Shown: piece by piece, positions 34,780 through 43,358 of the stretch
How positions within the stretch are numbered: the stretch's first letter is position 1
Layout: each line of letters starts with the position of its first letter
Assembly: GCF_017573505.1 (NCBI RefSeq)
Contig: NZ_JAGEOJ010000023.1
Span: forward strand, 1 to 64,000
DNA from: Actinomadura barringtoniae
GTDB taxonomy: Bacteria > Actinomycetota > Actinomycetes > Streptosporangiales > Streptosporangiaceae
Reading direction: 5' to 3'
Length of the DNA: 64,000 nucleotides
The notes under the pieces: generated by a model
The model's input: only the letters and a program-made list of their open reading frames with translations
The model's database searches: none
What the model was told of the DNA's origin: nothing
Translations under genes and position numbers: made by a program

Positions 34780-35685
34780 ATGCGGACAGAGGTCAGGCCG
34801 CCGCTCGGGCGGAACTACGACGTGGACGGCCTGCGGCTGTGGGCGCACAAGTCGGGCGGCGGTACGCCCGCCGTCGTCTTCCTTCCCGGAGCCGGAGCGG
34901 TCGGGATGGACTACCTGAGGCTCCAGGAGGGCGCCGCCGGGCTCGCCACCAGCGTGATCTACGACCGCGCCGGAACGGGATGGAGCGAGCGCGTCGATCT
35001 CCCGCGTACATCCACGCAGGCGACCGACGAACTCCGCGCGATGCTCGGCGTCATGGACGTGCCGGGCCCGTACGTCCTGGTCGGGCACTCGCTCGGCGGC
35101 CTCTACGCGCGCCACTACGCGCAGCGTTTCCCCAGTGAGGTGAGCGGCCTGGTCATGCTCGACCCCGCGCACGAGGACTACCAGGCCTACATGCCCAAGG
35201 AGCTGGTCGAACGCTGGGAGGCCTGGGACGCCGACGACGCGTTCCCCGACGAGCTGCCCGACGAGGTCGTCCAGTTCTACCGCGGGCTGTTCGGGGCGGA
35301 GTTGCGGGACTGGCCGGAGGAGACCCGCGAGCCGCTCGTCGACGGCCACGTCAGCGAGTCGTGGCTGCGCGTCGGGTTCGATGAGGCCAAGAACGTCGAG
35401 GAGCTGTACGACGAGGTACGCGGCGCCGGTCCGCTGCCCGACGTGCCCCTGATCGTTCTGTCGTCGTCGGAGGTCGACCCGTTCAAGCAAGCGGTGTCGC
35501 AGGGCATCCCCGAGGAGGCGCTGCGCCAGGAGATCGAGGGCAAGAACCGCCTCTACACGGCGTTCGCCCAGACCGTCCCGCGCGGCGAGATGCGGCCGGT
35601 CGAGGGAGCGGGCCACGTCACCATCACCTACCGCGGGACCGGCGCCGTGCTTCAGGCGATCAGGGACGTCCTCGGAAACTCCTGA
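34780..35685 (+). CDS. alpha/beta hydrolase
   Basis: A 301-aa alpha/beta-hydrolase from ATG 34780 (GGGAG upstream). FLPGAGAVG forms the oxyanion region, GHSLGG the Ser elbow, and GAGHVTI the base; the acid is probably in LSSSEVDPFKQ. It lacks a secretion signal. Regulated by the divergent ArsR-like protein by position; the substrate is unknown. Confidence 0.87.
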   Translation: MRTEVRPPLGRNYDVDGLRLWAHKSGGGTPAVVFLPGAGAVGMDYLRLQEGAAGLATSVIYDRAGTGWSERVDLPRTSTQATDELRAMLGVMDVPGPYVLVGHSLGGLYARHYAQRFPSEVSGLVMLDPAHEDYQAYMPKELVERWEAWDADDAFPDELPDEVVQFYRGLFGAELRDWPEETREPLVDGHVSESWLRVGFDEAKNVEELYDEVRGAGPLPDVPLIVLSSSEVDPFKQAVSQGIPEEALRQEIEGKNRLYTAFAQTVPRGEMRPVEGAGHVTITYRGTGAVLQAIRDVLGNS

Positions 35686-35693
35686 GCGGAGTC

Positions 35694-36368
35694 CTAGGCG
35701 GAGATCGTGTGGATGCGGGCGAGCAGCATCTGCAGGAGCTCCTCGACGATCTCGTCCAGGGTGGCGTCGACCCAGCCGACGGCCCAGTCGTGCATGAGGC
35801 CGTTGACGGCGCCGATGAACGCGGTGGCGGTGACGCGGAAGTCGCCGGGCGCGATCTCGCCGCGCGCCGCCGCGGCGGCGCCCTGCTCGCAGAGGAAGTC
35901 GATCCAGCGGGCGCGGCGATCCAGGCGCTGGCGGTCCAGGCGCGGGCTGACGCCGATGATCTCGACGAACGCGATGCGGGTGTGGCGGGGGTCGGCGGTG
36001 ATCCCGGCGGCGTACGCGCGGAACAGGCGGGTGTAGCGCTCGATCGGGTCGTCCAGGTGCTCGACCTGGGGGAGCGTCGCCAGGACGGCCCGTTCGGCGG
36101 CGTCGTTGACGTAGAGGTGCAGCTCGGCGAGCAGGTCCTCCAGGGTTCGGAACTCCTCGTAGAACTGGCGGGTGGACAGGCCCGCGGCGCGGCTGACGTC
36201 GGCGACCTTCGCGGCGCGGTAGCCGGGTCCGTCGCGGGAGCCGAAGAGATCCAGGCCCGCCTGGAGGAAGCGTTCGCGTCGCTCGGCCCGTCGCTCGTCC
36301 GCCGTCCTGCCGCCGTACCGGCCCTCGGCCGGCGTGATCCTGCCCGCCATGCATCGATTTTCGCGCAT
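35694..36368 (-). CDS. TetR-family repressor
   Basis: A 224-aa TetR protein with HTH KVADVSRAAGLSTRQFYEEF. Possible starts are GTG 36389, ATG 36368 and ATG 36350; ATG 36368 is used here, without strong ribosome-site support. Divergent from the secreted beta-propeller gene, with a large operator between. Confidence 0.88.
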   Translation of the reverse strand: MRENRCMAGRITPAEGRYGGRTADERRAERRERFLQAGLDLFGSRDGPGYRAAKVADVSRAAGLSTRQFYEEFRTLEDLLAELHLYVNDAAERAVLATLPQVEHLDDPIERYTRLFRAYAAGITADPRHTRIAFVEIIGVSPRLDRQRLDRRARWIDFLCEQGAAAAARGEIAPGDFRVTATAFIGAVNGLMHDWAVGWVDATLDEIVEELLQMLLARIHTISA

Positions 36369-36407
36369 GGGGGTTGTGGCCGCCGTCACACGTGCCTACT
36401 ATCCAGT

Positions 36408-36443
36408 AACCAAATCTGAATACGGCGATATTCAGACTTGGTT
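36408..36443. promoter_or_regulatory. 36-base TetR operator before the beta-propeller gene
   Basis: AACCAAATCTGAATA (36408-36422) and TATTCAGACTTGGTT (36429-36443) pair at 14 of 15 positions around CGGCGA. It sits 43 bases upstream of the propeller ATG. Confidence 0.75.
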
Positions 36444-36485
36444 CCAGGCGCGATCTCCTACCCCCACCCCCCTTGGAGGACGGCC

Positions 36486-37778
36486 ATGAGGACATCGTGG
36501 CGCGGATCGCTGCTCCACGGCGCTGTGTGCGCCCTCACCGTCGGTGCCCTGGTCGCGGGCACCTCAACGCAGGCGTCGGCAACGCAGGCGTCGGCCCGTT
36601 CCGCCCGGTCGGCTCAGGCCGCGGCTCCGTCGCTGCGGGAGGTGATGTTCGTCGGCAACAACTGGGAGGGCACCGCCGACGTCATCAAGCCCAGCGGCGA
36701 CTTCGCCAAGATCGGGCGGATCAACGTCATCCCCGACAAGGACCAGCGGCTCACCGAGATCTACCTCAACCCGCTCAACCTGGCCGTGTTCTTGGGCATC
36801 CGGGCGACCGCGGGCGAGGGGCACGACCAGTTCGTCGACGACATGTACTCCACGCCCGACGGCAGCGCGATGGTCGCCTCCCGGCCCAGCTTCGGCGACG
36901 TCGTCTCGATCGACCTGACGACCGGCAAGGTCAGGTGGCGGTTCCCGGTGTCGGGTTACCGCGCCGACCACATGGCCGTCTCGCGCGACGGAACGAGGGT
37001 CGCGGTCTCGGCGTCCCTCACCAAGACCGTGCACGTCCTGGACATCAACACCGGCAAGCAGCTCGGCTCGTTCGCCACCGGCGACAAGCCGCACGAGAAC
37101 ATCTTCACCGCCGACGGCAAGTACATCTGGAACATGTCCATCGGCAACGTCGAGACCAATCTCGACGACCCGGGGCTGGACTGGACCAAGGGCGACCGGC
37201 ACATCACGATCGCCGACGCGAACACCTACAAGGTCGTCAAGACCATCGACATGCGGTCGCGCCTCAACGCCGTCGGCAGGAGCGACCTGTCGAACGCGGT
37301 CCGGCCCGCGGTCTTCTCGCCGGACGAGTCCAAGCTCTACTTCCAGGTGTCGTTCTTCAACGGCTTCCTGGAGTACGACGTCGCCACCGACAAGATCACT
37401 CGGGTGAAGACGCTGCCCAAGAACCCGGCGACCAGCGACGACCGGACGACCTTCGTCAACGACTCGCGCCACCACGGGCTCTCGATGAGCCCCGACGGCG
37501 CCAAGCTGTGCGTCGCCGGGACGATGGACGACTACGCGACCGTGGTGAACCGTTCGACTCTCCAGGAGGGCCCGCTGGTCACCGCGTCCAAGCCGTACTG
37601 GGCGACGGTGAGCGGCGACGGCCGCGACTGCGTGATCTCCGAGAGCGGCGCCGACCAGGTCACCGCCATCGACTTCGCCACGGGCCGGAAGGTCACCTCG
37701 GTGCCGGTCGGTGACCATCCGCAGCGGGTGCGGCTGGCTCACGTTCCGGCGAACTGGACGAGCCCGCCGGCGAGCTGA
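36486..37778 (+). CDS. secreted YncE-like beta-propeller protein
   Basis: A 430-aa protein from ATG 36486 after GGAGG. A Sec-type signal peptide (LLHGAVCALTVGALVAGTSTQASA) is followed by an Ala/Ser-rich stretch and then propeller repeats of the YVTN/YncE kind, seen as SPDG or SRDG plus VSVxDxxTGK-like blades (VSIDLTTGKVRW, VHVLDINTGKQLG, ITIADANTYKVVKT, VTAIDFATGRKV). Such proteins bind ligands or partners outside the membrane. Its 3' end overlaps the convergent TatA-like gene by 86 bases. Confidence 0.88.
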   Translation: MRTSWRGSLLHGAVCALTVGALVAGTSTQASATQASARSARSAQAAAPSLREVMFVGNNWEGTADVIKPSGDFAKIGRINVIPDKDQRLTEIYLNPLNLAVFLGIRATAGEGHDQFVDDMYSTPDGSAMVASRPSFGDVVSIDLTTGKVRWRFPVSGYRADHMAVSRDGTRVAVSASLTKTVHVLDINTGKQLGSFATGDKPHENIFTADGKYIWNMSIGNVETNLDDPGLDWTKGDRHITIADANTYKVVKTIDMRSRLNAVGRSDLSNAVRPAVFSPDESKLYFQVSFFNGFLEYDVATDKITRVKTLPKNPATSDDRTTFVNDSRHHGLSMSPDGAKLCVAGTMDDYATVVNRSTLQEGPLVTASKPYWATVSGDGRDCVISESGADQVTAIDFATGRKVTSVPVGDHPQRVRLAHVPANWTSPPAS

Positions 37779-38034
37779 GCGCGGGCCGGTCCGGCCGGCC
37801 GGGCTGGTCTGGTCCTCCAGCCCCGCCGGGCCGGGCCGGCCCGTTCTCGTAGCCGGAACGGGCCGGCTCGTTCGCTTCCGCGGTCTCGTCCTCGTACAGG
37901 CCCTTGGTCTCGGCCTTGAGGATGCGCGCGGACTTGCCCAGCGAACGGGCCAGCTGGGGGAGCTTGGCGGATCCGAACAACAGGAGGACGACCCCGAGGA
38001 TGATGAGAAGCTCGGTCGGGCCAAGGGTGCTCAT
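37693..38034 (-). CDS. TatA/E-family translocase subunit, coupled to a monooxygenase
   Basis: A 113-aa protein with the TatA plan: TELLIILGVVLLLFGSAKLPQLARSLGKS is one membrane helix, the hinge FGSAKLP and an amphipathic helix, then a long Pro/Gly/Ser-rich tail. ATG 38034 overlaps the monooxygenase stop (ATGA). Housekeeping tatA usually neighbours tatC, so this is likely an extra copy used with local Tat substrates. The tail overlaps the convergent propeller gene. Confidence 0.85.
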   Translation of the reverse strand: MSTLGPTELLIILGVVLLLFGSAKLPQLARSLGKSARILKAETKGLYEDETAEANEPARSGYENGPARPGGAGGPDQPGRPDRPALSSPAGSSSSPEREPAAPAADGHRPAPR

Positions 38035-39578
38035 GCTGATTCCTCCACGTGGTAGTCGGCGGGGTTGAGGCGGCGCGTGCGGCGGCGGTAACCGGTCATG
38101 TAGCCGGGCCAGTTGTTGGTGTTGCGGCGTTCGGCGTCCAGGTACCAGCTGTCGCATCCACCGCGATTCCACACCGACGTGCTCAAGCGGCGCTGTGCGT
38201 CGGAGTCGAACTGGTCGAGAACGTCGGCGCGCACGTCGAGACTGCGGTTGCCCCTTCCGAGCAGGCGGGCGGCCTGGACGATGTAGGCGATCTGGCTCTC
38301 GAGCATGTGAACGATGGAGCCGGAGCCCACATTGGTGTTCGGCCCGTACATCAGGAAGAAGTTGGGGAAACCGTTCACGGCCAGGCCGAGGTACGCGCGG
38401 GCACCGTCCTTCCATGCCGCGTTCAACTCCAGGCCGTGCAGCCCGATGACGCGCATCGGCGCGACGAAGTCCTGCGAACGGAAGCCGGTGGCCAGGATGA
38501 CGGTGTCGGCGGGGAAGTGCTCGCCGTCGGCGGTGCGCAGGCCGTGCGGTGTGACCTCGGTGACCGGGTGATCGATGACGTGCACGTTCGGGCGGTTCAG
38601 CGCCTCGTAGTAGTCGCTGGAGGTGAGGATGCGCTTGCAGCCCGGCTCGTACTCCGGTGTCAGGCGGCGGCGCAGCGCGGGGTCGCGCACCGTGCGGAGG
38701 GTGAACGAGCAGAGCGCGCGAATGTGCGCCGACAGCGCGCGGCGGCCGCGCGGGGTGACCAGCGCGGGGTTCAGCAGCAGCTCGAACCAGAGGAAGATGC
38801 CCAGCCTGGACAGCTTCTGCACGGCGGGGACGCGCCGGTTGAGCGCCTTGCGCCAGCGCGGGTAGACGCGGTCGGGCTTGCGGCTGACCCAGTGCGCCTC
38901 CATCTGGAAGACCGTGAGGTCGGCGGCGTCCGGCGCGATCAGCGGCACGAACTGCACGGCGCTGGCACCGTTGCCGATCACGGCGACGCGCTTGCCGCGC
39001 AGGTCGTGGTCGTGGTCCCAGCGCGCGGAGTGGAAGACCGTTCCAGGGAACGCCTCCAGCCCGGGGATCAGAGGCACGGCGGGGTTGCTGAGCTGCCCGC
39101 ACGCGGTGACGAGCAGATCGTGGTCGCGGCGTTCACCGGCGGCGGTGTGCAGGCGCCAGTTTCCGGCGGCGGGCTGGAACTCGGCCTGCGTGACCTCGGT
39201 GCCGAAGCGAAAGTGCGGGCCGAGGTCGTAGGCGTCGGCGCAGTGCCTCAGGTAGGAGAGGATCTCGGGCTGCTCGGCGAAGCGGCGCGTCCAGTCGGGT
39301 TTGGGCTCGAACGAGTAGGAGTACAGGTGAGAGGGGGCGTCGCAGGCGGCGCCCGGGTAGGTGTTGTCGCGCCAGACGCCGCCGAGCCCGCCCGCCTTCT
39401 CGTAGATGGTGATGTCGGTGAACCCGGCCTTCTTGAGCCCGATGGCCAGGCCGATCCCGCTGAACCCGCTGCCGACGATCGCGATCGACGGTTCGCGGGG
39501 CGCCGCGCCCGGCGATGTGCGCGACGATGTGCCGGACGGCTTGCCCGACGAAGTGCCCGACGATGTCCTGCGCCCCAT
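38031..39578 (-). CDS. Baeyer-Villiger-type FAD monooxygenase
   Basis: A 515-aa flavoprotein monooxygenase. After a Ser/Thr-rich N-terminus it has the FAD motif GSGFSGIG, the GGVWRDNTYPGAACDAPSHLY block and the Baeyer-Villiger fingerprint FPGTVFHSARW just before the NADPH motif GNGASA. Such enzymes insert oxygen next to ketones in steroids, terpenoids or alkanones. Divergent from a TetR gene, with an operator-like site between, and coupled to the TatA-like gene. Confidence 0.92.
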   Translation of the reverse strand: MGRRTSSGTSSGKPSGTSSRTSPGAAPREPSIAIVGSGFSGIGLAIGLKKAGFTDITIYEKAGGLGGVWRDNTYPGAACDAPSHLYSYSFEPKPDWTRRFAEQPEILSYLRHCADAYDLGPHFRFGTEVTQAEFQPAAGNWRLHTAAGERRDHDLLVTACGQLSNPAVPLIPGLEAFPGTVFHSARWDHDHDLRGKRVAVIGNGASAVQFVPLIAPDAADLTVFQMEAHWVSRKPDRVYPRWRKALNRRVPAVQKLSRLGIFLWFELLLNPALVTPRGRRALSAHIRALCSFTLRTVRDPALRRRLTPEYEPGCKRILTSSDYYEALNRPNVHVIDHPVTEVTPHGLRTADGEHFPADTVILATGFRSQDFVAPMRVIGLHGLELNAAWKDGARAYLGLAVNGFPNFFLMYGPNTNVGSGSIVHMLESQIAYIVQAARLLGRGNRSLDVRADVLDQFDSDAQRRLSTSVWNRGGCDSWYLDAERRNTNNWPGYMTGYRRRTRRLNPADYHVEESA

Positions 39579-39599
39579 GCACGGCTCCCTGATGGCATT

Positions 39600-39617
39600 A
39601 CCGACGTGTCTGTCGGT
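39600..39617. promoter_or_regulatory. TetR operator, monooxygenase side
   Basis: ACCGAC-GTGTCT-GTCGGT matches the arms of the palindrome at 40342-40363 on the far side of the TetR gene, so one regulator probably binds both. It lies 22 bases from the monooxygenase start. Confidence 0.7.
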
Positions 39618-39652
39618 TAGGGTGAGGGCAAATCGGGAGGAGAGTCAAGAAG

Positions 39653-40264
39653 ATGGCGGAAATCGCACCAAAGCCGCGCATGCGGGCATCGGCCCGCAGG
39701 GCGCTGATCACCGAGGCCGCGGTCAAGATATTCGCGGGCAAGGGCTATCATGCGACCTCGCTGGGTGAGATCGCCTCGGCGGCCGGCGTGGCACGGACCG
39801 TGATGTACGACCATTTCCCCTCCAAGCGGGTGCTGCTGCTGGCGGTGATGCAGGAGCAGAACGCGGCGCTGGTGCAGTACGTCGGCGCGCGGATCAGCGG
39901 CGCGGGACCGGCCGAGGAACGGATGCGGTCCACGATCGACGCCTACTTCAGCTTCGCCCAGAGCAAGCCCGCTGCCAGGAGACTTCTGTTCGACCATGGC
40001 GATGAGGGCGATCCGGAGATCCAGACCGTACGGCAGGGGATGCGCGAGGCGCGCACGCGCGCGGTGACCGCCCTGCTGTCGGGCGACATGCGGTCGGTCG
40101 GCGTGGAGCCCGGCGAACCGATAGGCGAGGCGATGGTCGAACTGATTATCACCGGCTTGGACGGCGTCGCGCAGTGGTGGGAGCGCAACCCCGAGATGCC
40201 CAAGTCGATGCTGGTCGAGGGTGCGATGCGCCTGTTGTGGTCGGGGCTGGGGAACGCCGGGTAG
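39653..40264 (+). CDS. TetR-family repressor, likely local regulator of both flanking operons
   Basis: A 203-aa TetR protein (HTH TSLGEIASAAGVARTVMYDHFPSK) after a GGAGGAG site. Matching operator-like sites lie on each side: before the divergent monooxygenase and before the downstream FAD oxidoreductase. Confidence 0.92.
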   Translation: MAEIAPKPRMRASARRALITEAAVKIFAGKGYHATSLGEIASAAGVARTVMYDHFPSKRVLLLAVMQEQNAALVQYVGARISGAGPAEERMRSTIDAYFSFAQSKPAARRLLFDHGDEGDPEIQTVRQGMREARTRAVTALLSGDMRSVGVEPGEPIGEAMVELIITGLDGVAQWWERNPEMPKSMLVEGAMRLLWSGLGNAG

Positions 40265-40341
40265 CCGCCGGGCCCGCTCGATCAAAGCCGCCGTGGGGCT
40301 TGACGCCCCGCGGCGGCTTGCTCATAGTAAGGGACCACTTG

Positions 40342-40363
40342 CAACCGACACTAGTGTCGGTTG
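40342..40363. promoter_or_regulatory. TetR operator, perfect 22-base palindrome
   Basis: The 22 bases centre on AACCGACACTAGTGTCGGTT with C and G added at the ends; arms of 11 bases are perfect. It lies 31 bases before the FAD oxidoreductase start. Confidence 0.8.
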
Positions 40364-40393
40364 TCGTCCCACCCCCGCAGAGGAGAGTGCGCC

Positions 40394-42271
40394 GTGGCGG
40401 ACAACACCCCACCAACCACGGGATCGAGCACGGGATCAACCAGCGAACCGGAGGGCACCGGACCTCGGCAGTCGGAGGGAGTCGGCCGCCGCCAATTCGT
40501 CACCGGGGCCATCGCGGCGGCGGGCGCGGTCGCCGCGGTCGGCGCCATGGGCCAAGGACAGGCCTCGGCCGCGATGCCCTCGGCCCGGCGGGTGCCGAGC
40601 CTGAGACGAGCCGCGGCCGGCAAGCGAGTGGCCGTGTTCGGCGGCGGCATGGGCGGCCTGACCGTCGCCCACGAGCTCGCCGAACGCGGATTCCAGGTCA
40701 CCGTCTACGAGCGCAAGGCCTGGGGCGGCAAGTGCCGCAGCATGTCGGTCCCGAACACCGGATCGGGCGGGCGCAAGGACCTGCCCGCCGAGCATGGGTT
40801 CCGCTTCTTCCCCGGCTTCTACCAGAACCTGCCCGACACCATGAGCCGCATCCCGCTGTCGGGCGGCGGCACGGCGTTCAACAACCTGGTCGCGGGCAAG
40901 GAGGTCGCCGCGTTCTACAACGGCACCAAGATGACCCTGCCCGCGGCCGGGACCATCGAGGGCACGCTCAGCCCCGACTCGCTGCTGGCCTTCCTCACCA
41001 CCGCGCTCAACCTGGCCGGCAAGGTCTCGGTGGTCGAGATCGGCTACTTCCTGCAGAAGATGATCGCGTTCGTCACCAGCGGTCCCGAGCGGCGGTACAA
41101 GCAGTGGGAGAACATGAGCTTCTCCCAGTTCGTGCACGCCGAGAAGATGTCCAAGGCCTACAACGAGGTGCTGGTGGAGATGTTCACCGGCACGCTGGTC
41201 GCGGCCAAGCCGGACAAGGCCAACGCCCACACCATGGGCCTGATGGCCGAGGCGTGGGTCTACAGCACGCTGGGCCTGGGCGGCTACAAGGCCCCCGACC
41301 GGCTGCTGAACGCGCCGACCAACGACGCGCTCATCGACCCGTGGATGACCCACCTGCGCTCGCTGGGCGTCACGTTCCAGCCGAACGCCACCCTCACCAA
41401 GCTCAACGTCACCGACAAGAAGATCAGCGGTGCGCAGGTCACCGGTGACAACGGCGCCGCCACCACGGTGGAGGCCGACCACTACGTGCTGGCCGTCCCG
41501 GTGGAACGCGCCGTTCCGCTGCTGAACGACGACATCATCGCCGCCGACCCGTCCCTGAAGTCGCTGCGCGAGCTGACGACCGACTGGATGAACGGCATCA
41601 TGCTCTACCTGCGCCAGCCGATCGACCTGGCCAAGGGGCACGTCGCCTACGCCGGCCAGCCCTGGGCGCTCACCTCGATCAGCCAGGCGCAGTTCTGGAA
41701 GAACAAGTTCGGGACCACCTACGGCAAGGGCGACGTCAACGAGTGCCTGTCGATCGACCTGTCGGCGTGGGACCGGCCCGGCGTCCTGTACGGCAAGGCC
41801 GCGCGCGACTGCACCTCCGACCAGATCATCAAGGAGATCCTCGCGCAGCTGCGCAAGTCGATCCCCTGGGGGGACGTCCTGCTCAGCGACGCCAACATCC
41901 ACTCCTACTTCATCGACCCGGCCATCACCGGCAACGGCACCCCCGGGGTCGCCAACGACGAGCCCCTGCTCATCAACAGGCCCAGCTCGTGGAACTACCG
42001 TCCCGAGGCGACGACCGCGCTGCCCAACCTCTTCCTGGCCTCCGACTACGTGCGGGCCGACATCAACCTGGCCACGATGGAAGGTGCCAACGAGGCAGGG
42101 CGCAAGGCCGCAAACGCCATCCTCGACGCCTCCGGAGCGGGCGGAACCCCGGCCAAGCTGTTCAAGCTCTACCTGCCCAACGAGTTCAAGGGCTTCTACG
42201 ACGACGATGACCGTCGTTACAAGGCCGGCCAGGCCAATGCGTTCGACCTGTGGGACCCGGCCAAGCCCTGA
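40394..42271 (+). CDS. Tat-exported FAD-dependent oxidoreductase (phytoene desaturase/amine oxidase fold)
   Basis: A 625-aa flavoprotein from GTG 40394 (GAGGAGAG upstream). The N-terminus has a twin-arginine signal (GVGRRQFVTGAIAAAGAVAAVG, ending near ASAA). The FAD motif is VAVFGGGMGGLTVAHELAERG, then YERKAWGGKC as in desaturases and hydroxysqualene dehydroxylases. The C-terminal flavin-site strand is LFLASDYVRADINLATMEGANEAG. Export through Tat implies folding with FAD before crossing, and a TatA-like gene lies 2.4 kb away. The substrate is probably a terpenoid or other lipid; not provable here. Confidence 0.88.
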   Translation: MADNTPPTTGSSTGSTSEPEGTGPRQSEGVGRRQFVTGAIAAAGAVAAVGAMGQGQASAAMPSARRVPSLRRAAAGKRVAVFGGGMGGLTVAHELAERGFQVTVYERKAWGGKCRSMSVPNTGSGGRKDLPAEHGFRFFPGFYQNLPDTMSRIPLSGGGTAFNNLVAGKEVAAFYNGTKMTLPAAGTIEGTLSPDSLLAFLTTALNLAGKVSVVEIGYFLQKMIAFVTSGPERRYKQWENMSFSQFVHAEKMSKAYNEVLVEMFTGTLVAAKPDKANAHTMGLMAEAWVYSTLGLGGYKAPDRLLNAPTNDALIDPWMTHLRSLGVTFQPNATLTKLNVTDKKISGAQVTGDNGAATTVEADHYVLAVPVERAVPLLNDDIIAADPSLKSLRELTTDWMNGIMLYLRQPIDLAKGHVAYAGQPWALTSISQAQFWKNKFGTTYGKGDVNECLSIDLSAWDRPGVLYGKAARDCTSDQIIKEILAQLRKSIPWGDVLLSDANIHSYFIDPAITGNGTPGVANDEPLLINRPSSWNYRPEATTALPNLFLASDYVRADINLATMEGANEAGRKAANAILDASGAGGTPAKLFKLYLPNEFKGFYDDDDRRYKAGQANAFDLWDPAKP

Positions 42272-42367
42272 CCCCTGAGAGCCCAACCCCCTCAGGGTCC
42301 CACCCCATGGCCCTCCCCAGGGTCCCACCCCCAGGCCCTGATGCCCTGAAGCCCGAAGGGTCCAGCC

Positions 42368-43315
42368 ATGCCCATGCTCGCCATAGCCGTGCTGTCCACC
42401 GGCATCTATTTCGCCGGGCTGGTGTACTTCAAGCTCGCCGCCGAGAGGATGCATCCCCTTGCCGGAAACCATCCCTGGCAGCTGGCAGCCCAGCTGCTGC
42501 AGGACCGGGTCTGGCTCGTCGGGGCTTCCTTCCTGCTGGTGGGAGCCTGCGTACAGGCGGCGGCGCTGACCGGCCTCTCAGTGGTGAGCGCGCAGCCGAT
42601 GTTCCTGGCGGGGCTAGGGATGCTGCTCATCCTGGGCCTCGGGGTGCTGGGTGAACGGCTCACGCTGCGCGAGTGGGGATGCGTCCTGATCCTGGCCGCG
42701 GCGGCGGCCATGTTCGGGGAGGCGTCCGATGGGGCTCACGACCAGACCGCGGTGGCGGGTGCGCCGCCGTGGCTGGTCGTGAGCGTGGCACTGCCGTCGC
42801 TGCTGGTGCCGGTGGCGGCGTTGCTGGCCAGCGACCTCTCCCGGAAGGGACTGCACTCGCGGCCCTTGACCGGGGTGGCGCTGGCCATCAACGTCGGCCT
42901 GCTCACCGGAACCGCCGAGCTCATGCTGACCGGGGCCGCCGACCTGGTCCGCAGTCCCCGGGAGCTCATCACCACCCCCTACCTCTACGTCTTCGTCGTC
43001 GTCGCGCCGTTCGCCCTGGCCCAGCTCCAGATCGCGTTGCAGCGCAACCGCATGGTCATCACCGGGTTCGTCGCCACCGCGACCGCCAAGACCTACCTGT
43101 TCGTACTGGCCGGACCGCTCTACCACGAGTGGTGGCCGGAGGATCGCGGCAGGCAGGTCGCGGTGGCACTCACCCTGTCCGTGCTGGCGATCGCCGCCGT
43201 TCCGCATCATGAACGCAAGGACGAACGGCAGCGGCAGCGACATCACGATGCCGGCGTCCACGGACACCGGCATGCCGAGGGACACCTGCGGGCTGAGGGG
43301 CATCGGCATGCCTAG
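42368..43315 (+). CDS. DMT/EamA-like membrane protein with His-rich tail
   Basis: A 315-aa protein with about nine to ten hydrophobic segments in the drug/metabolite transporter pattern (ATG 42368 after GAAGGG). The C-terminus is a His-rich, charged tail (RHHDAGVHGHRHAEGHLRAEGHRHA, with at least eight His) that could bind metal. It follows the FAD oxidoreductase by 96 bases and is probably in its transcript. Substrate unknown. Confidence 0.75.
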   Translation: MPMLAIAVLSTGIYFAGLVYFKLAAERMHPLAGNHPWQLAAQLLQDRVWLVGASFLLVGACVQAAALTGLSVVSAQPMFLAGLGMLLILGLGVLGERLTLREWGCVLILAAAAAMFGEASDGAHDQTAVAGAPPWLVVSVALPSLLVPVAALLASDLSRKGLHSRPLTGVALAINVGLLTGTAELMLTGAADLVRSPRELITTPYLYVFVVVAPFALAQLQIALQRNRMVITGFVATATAKTYLFVLAGPLYHEWWPEDRGRQVAVALTLSVLAIAAVPHHERKDERQRQRHHDAGVHGHRHAEGHLRAEGHRHA

Positions 43316-43358
43316 AACGCCGATGCCCAGAGGCCAAGCGCCCGCGTCCAGAGGTCGT

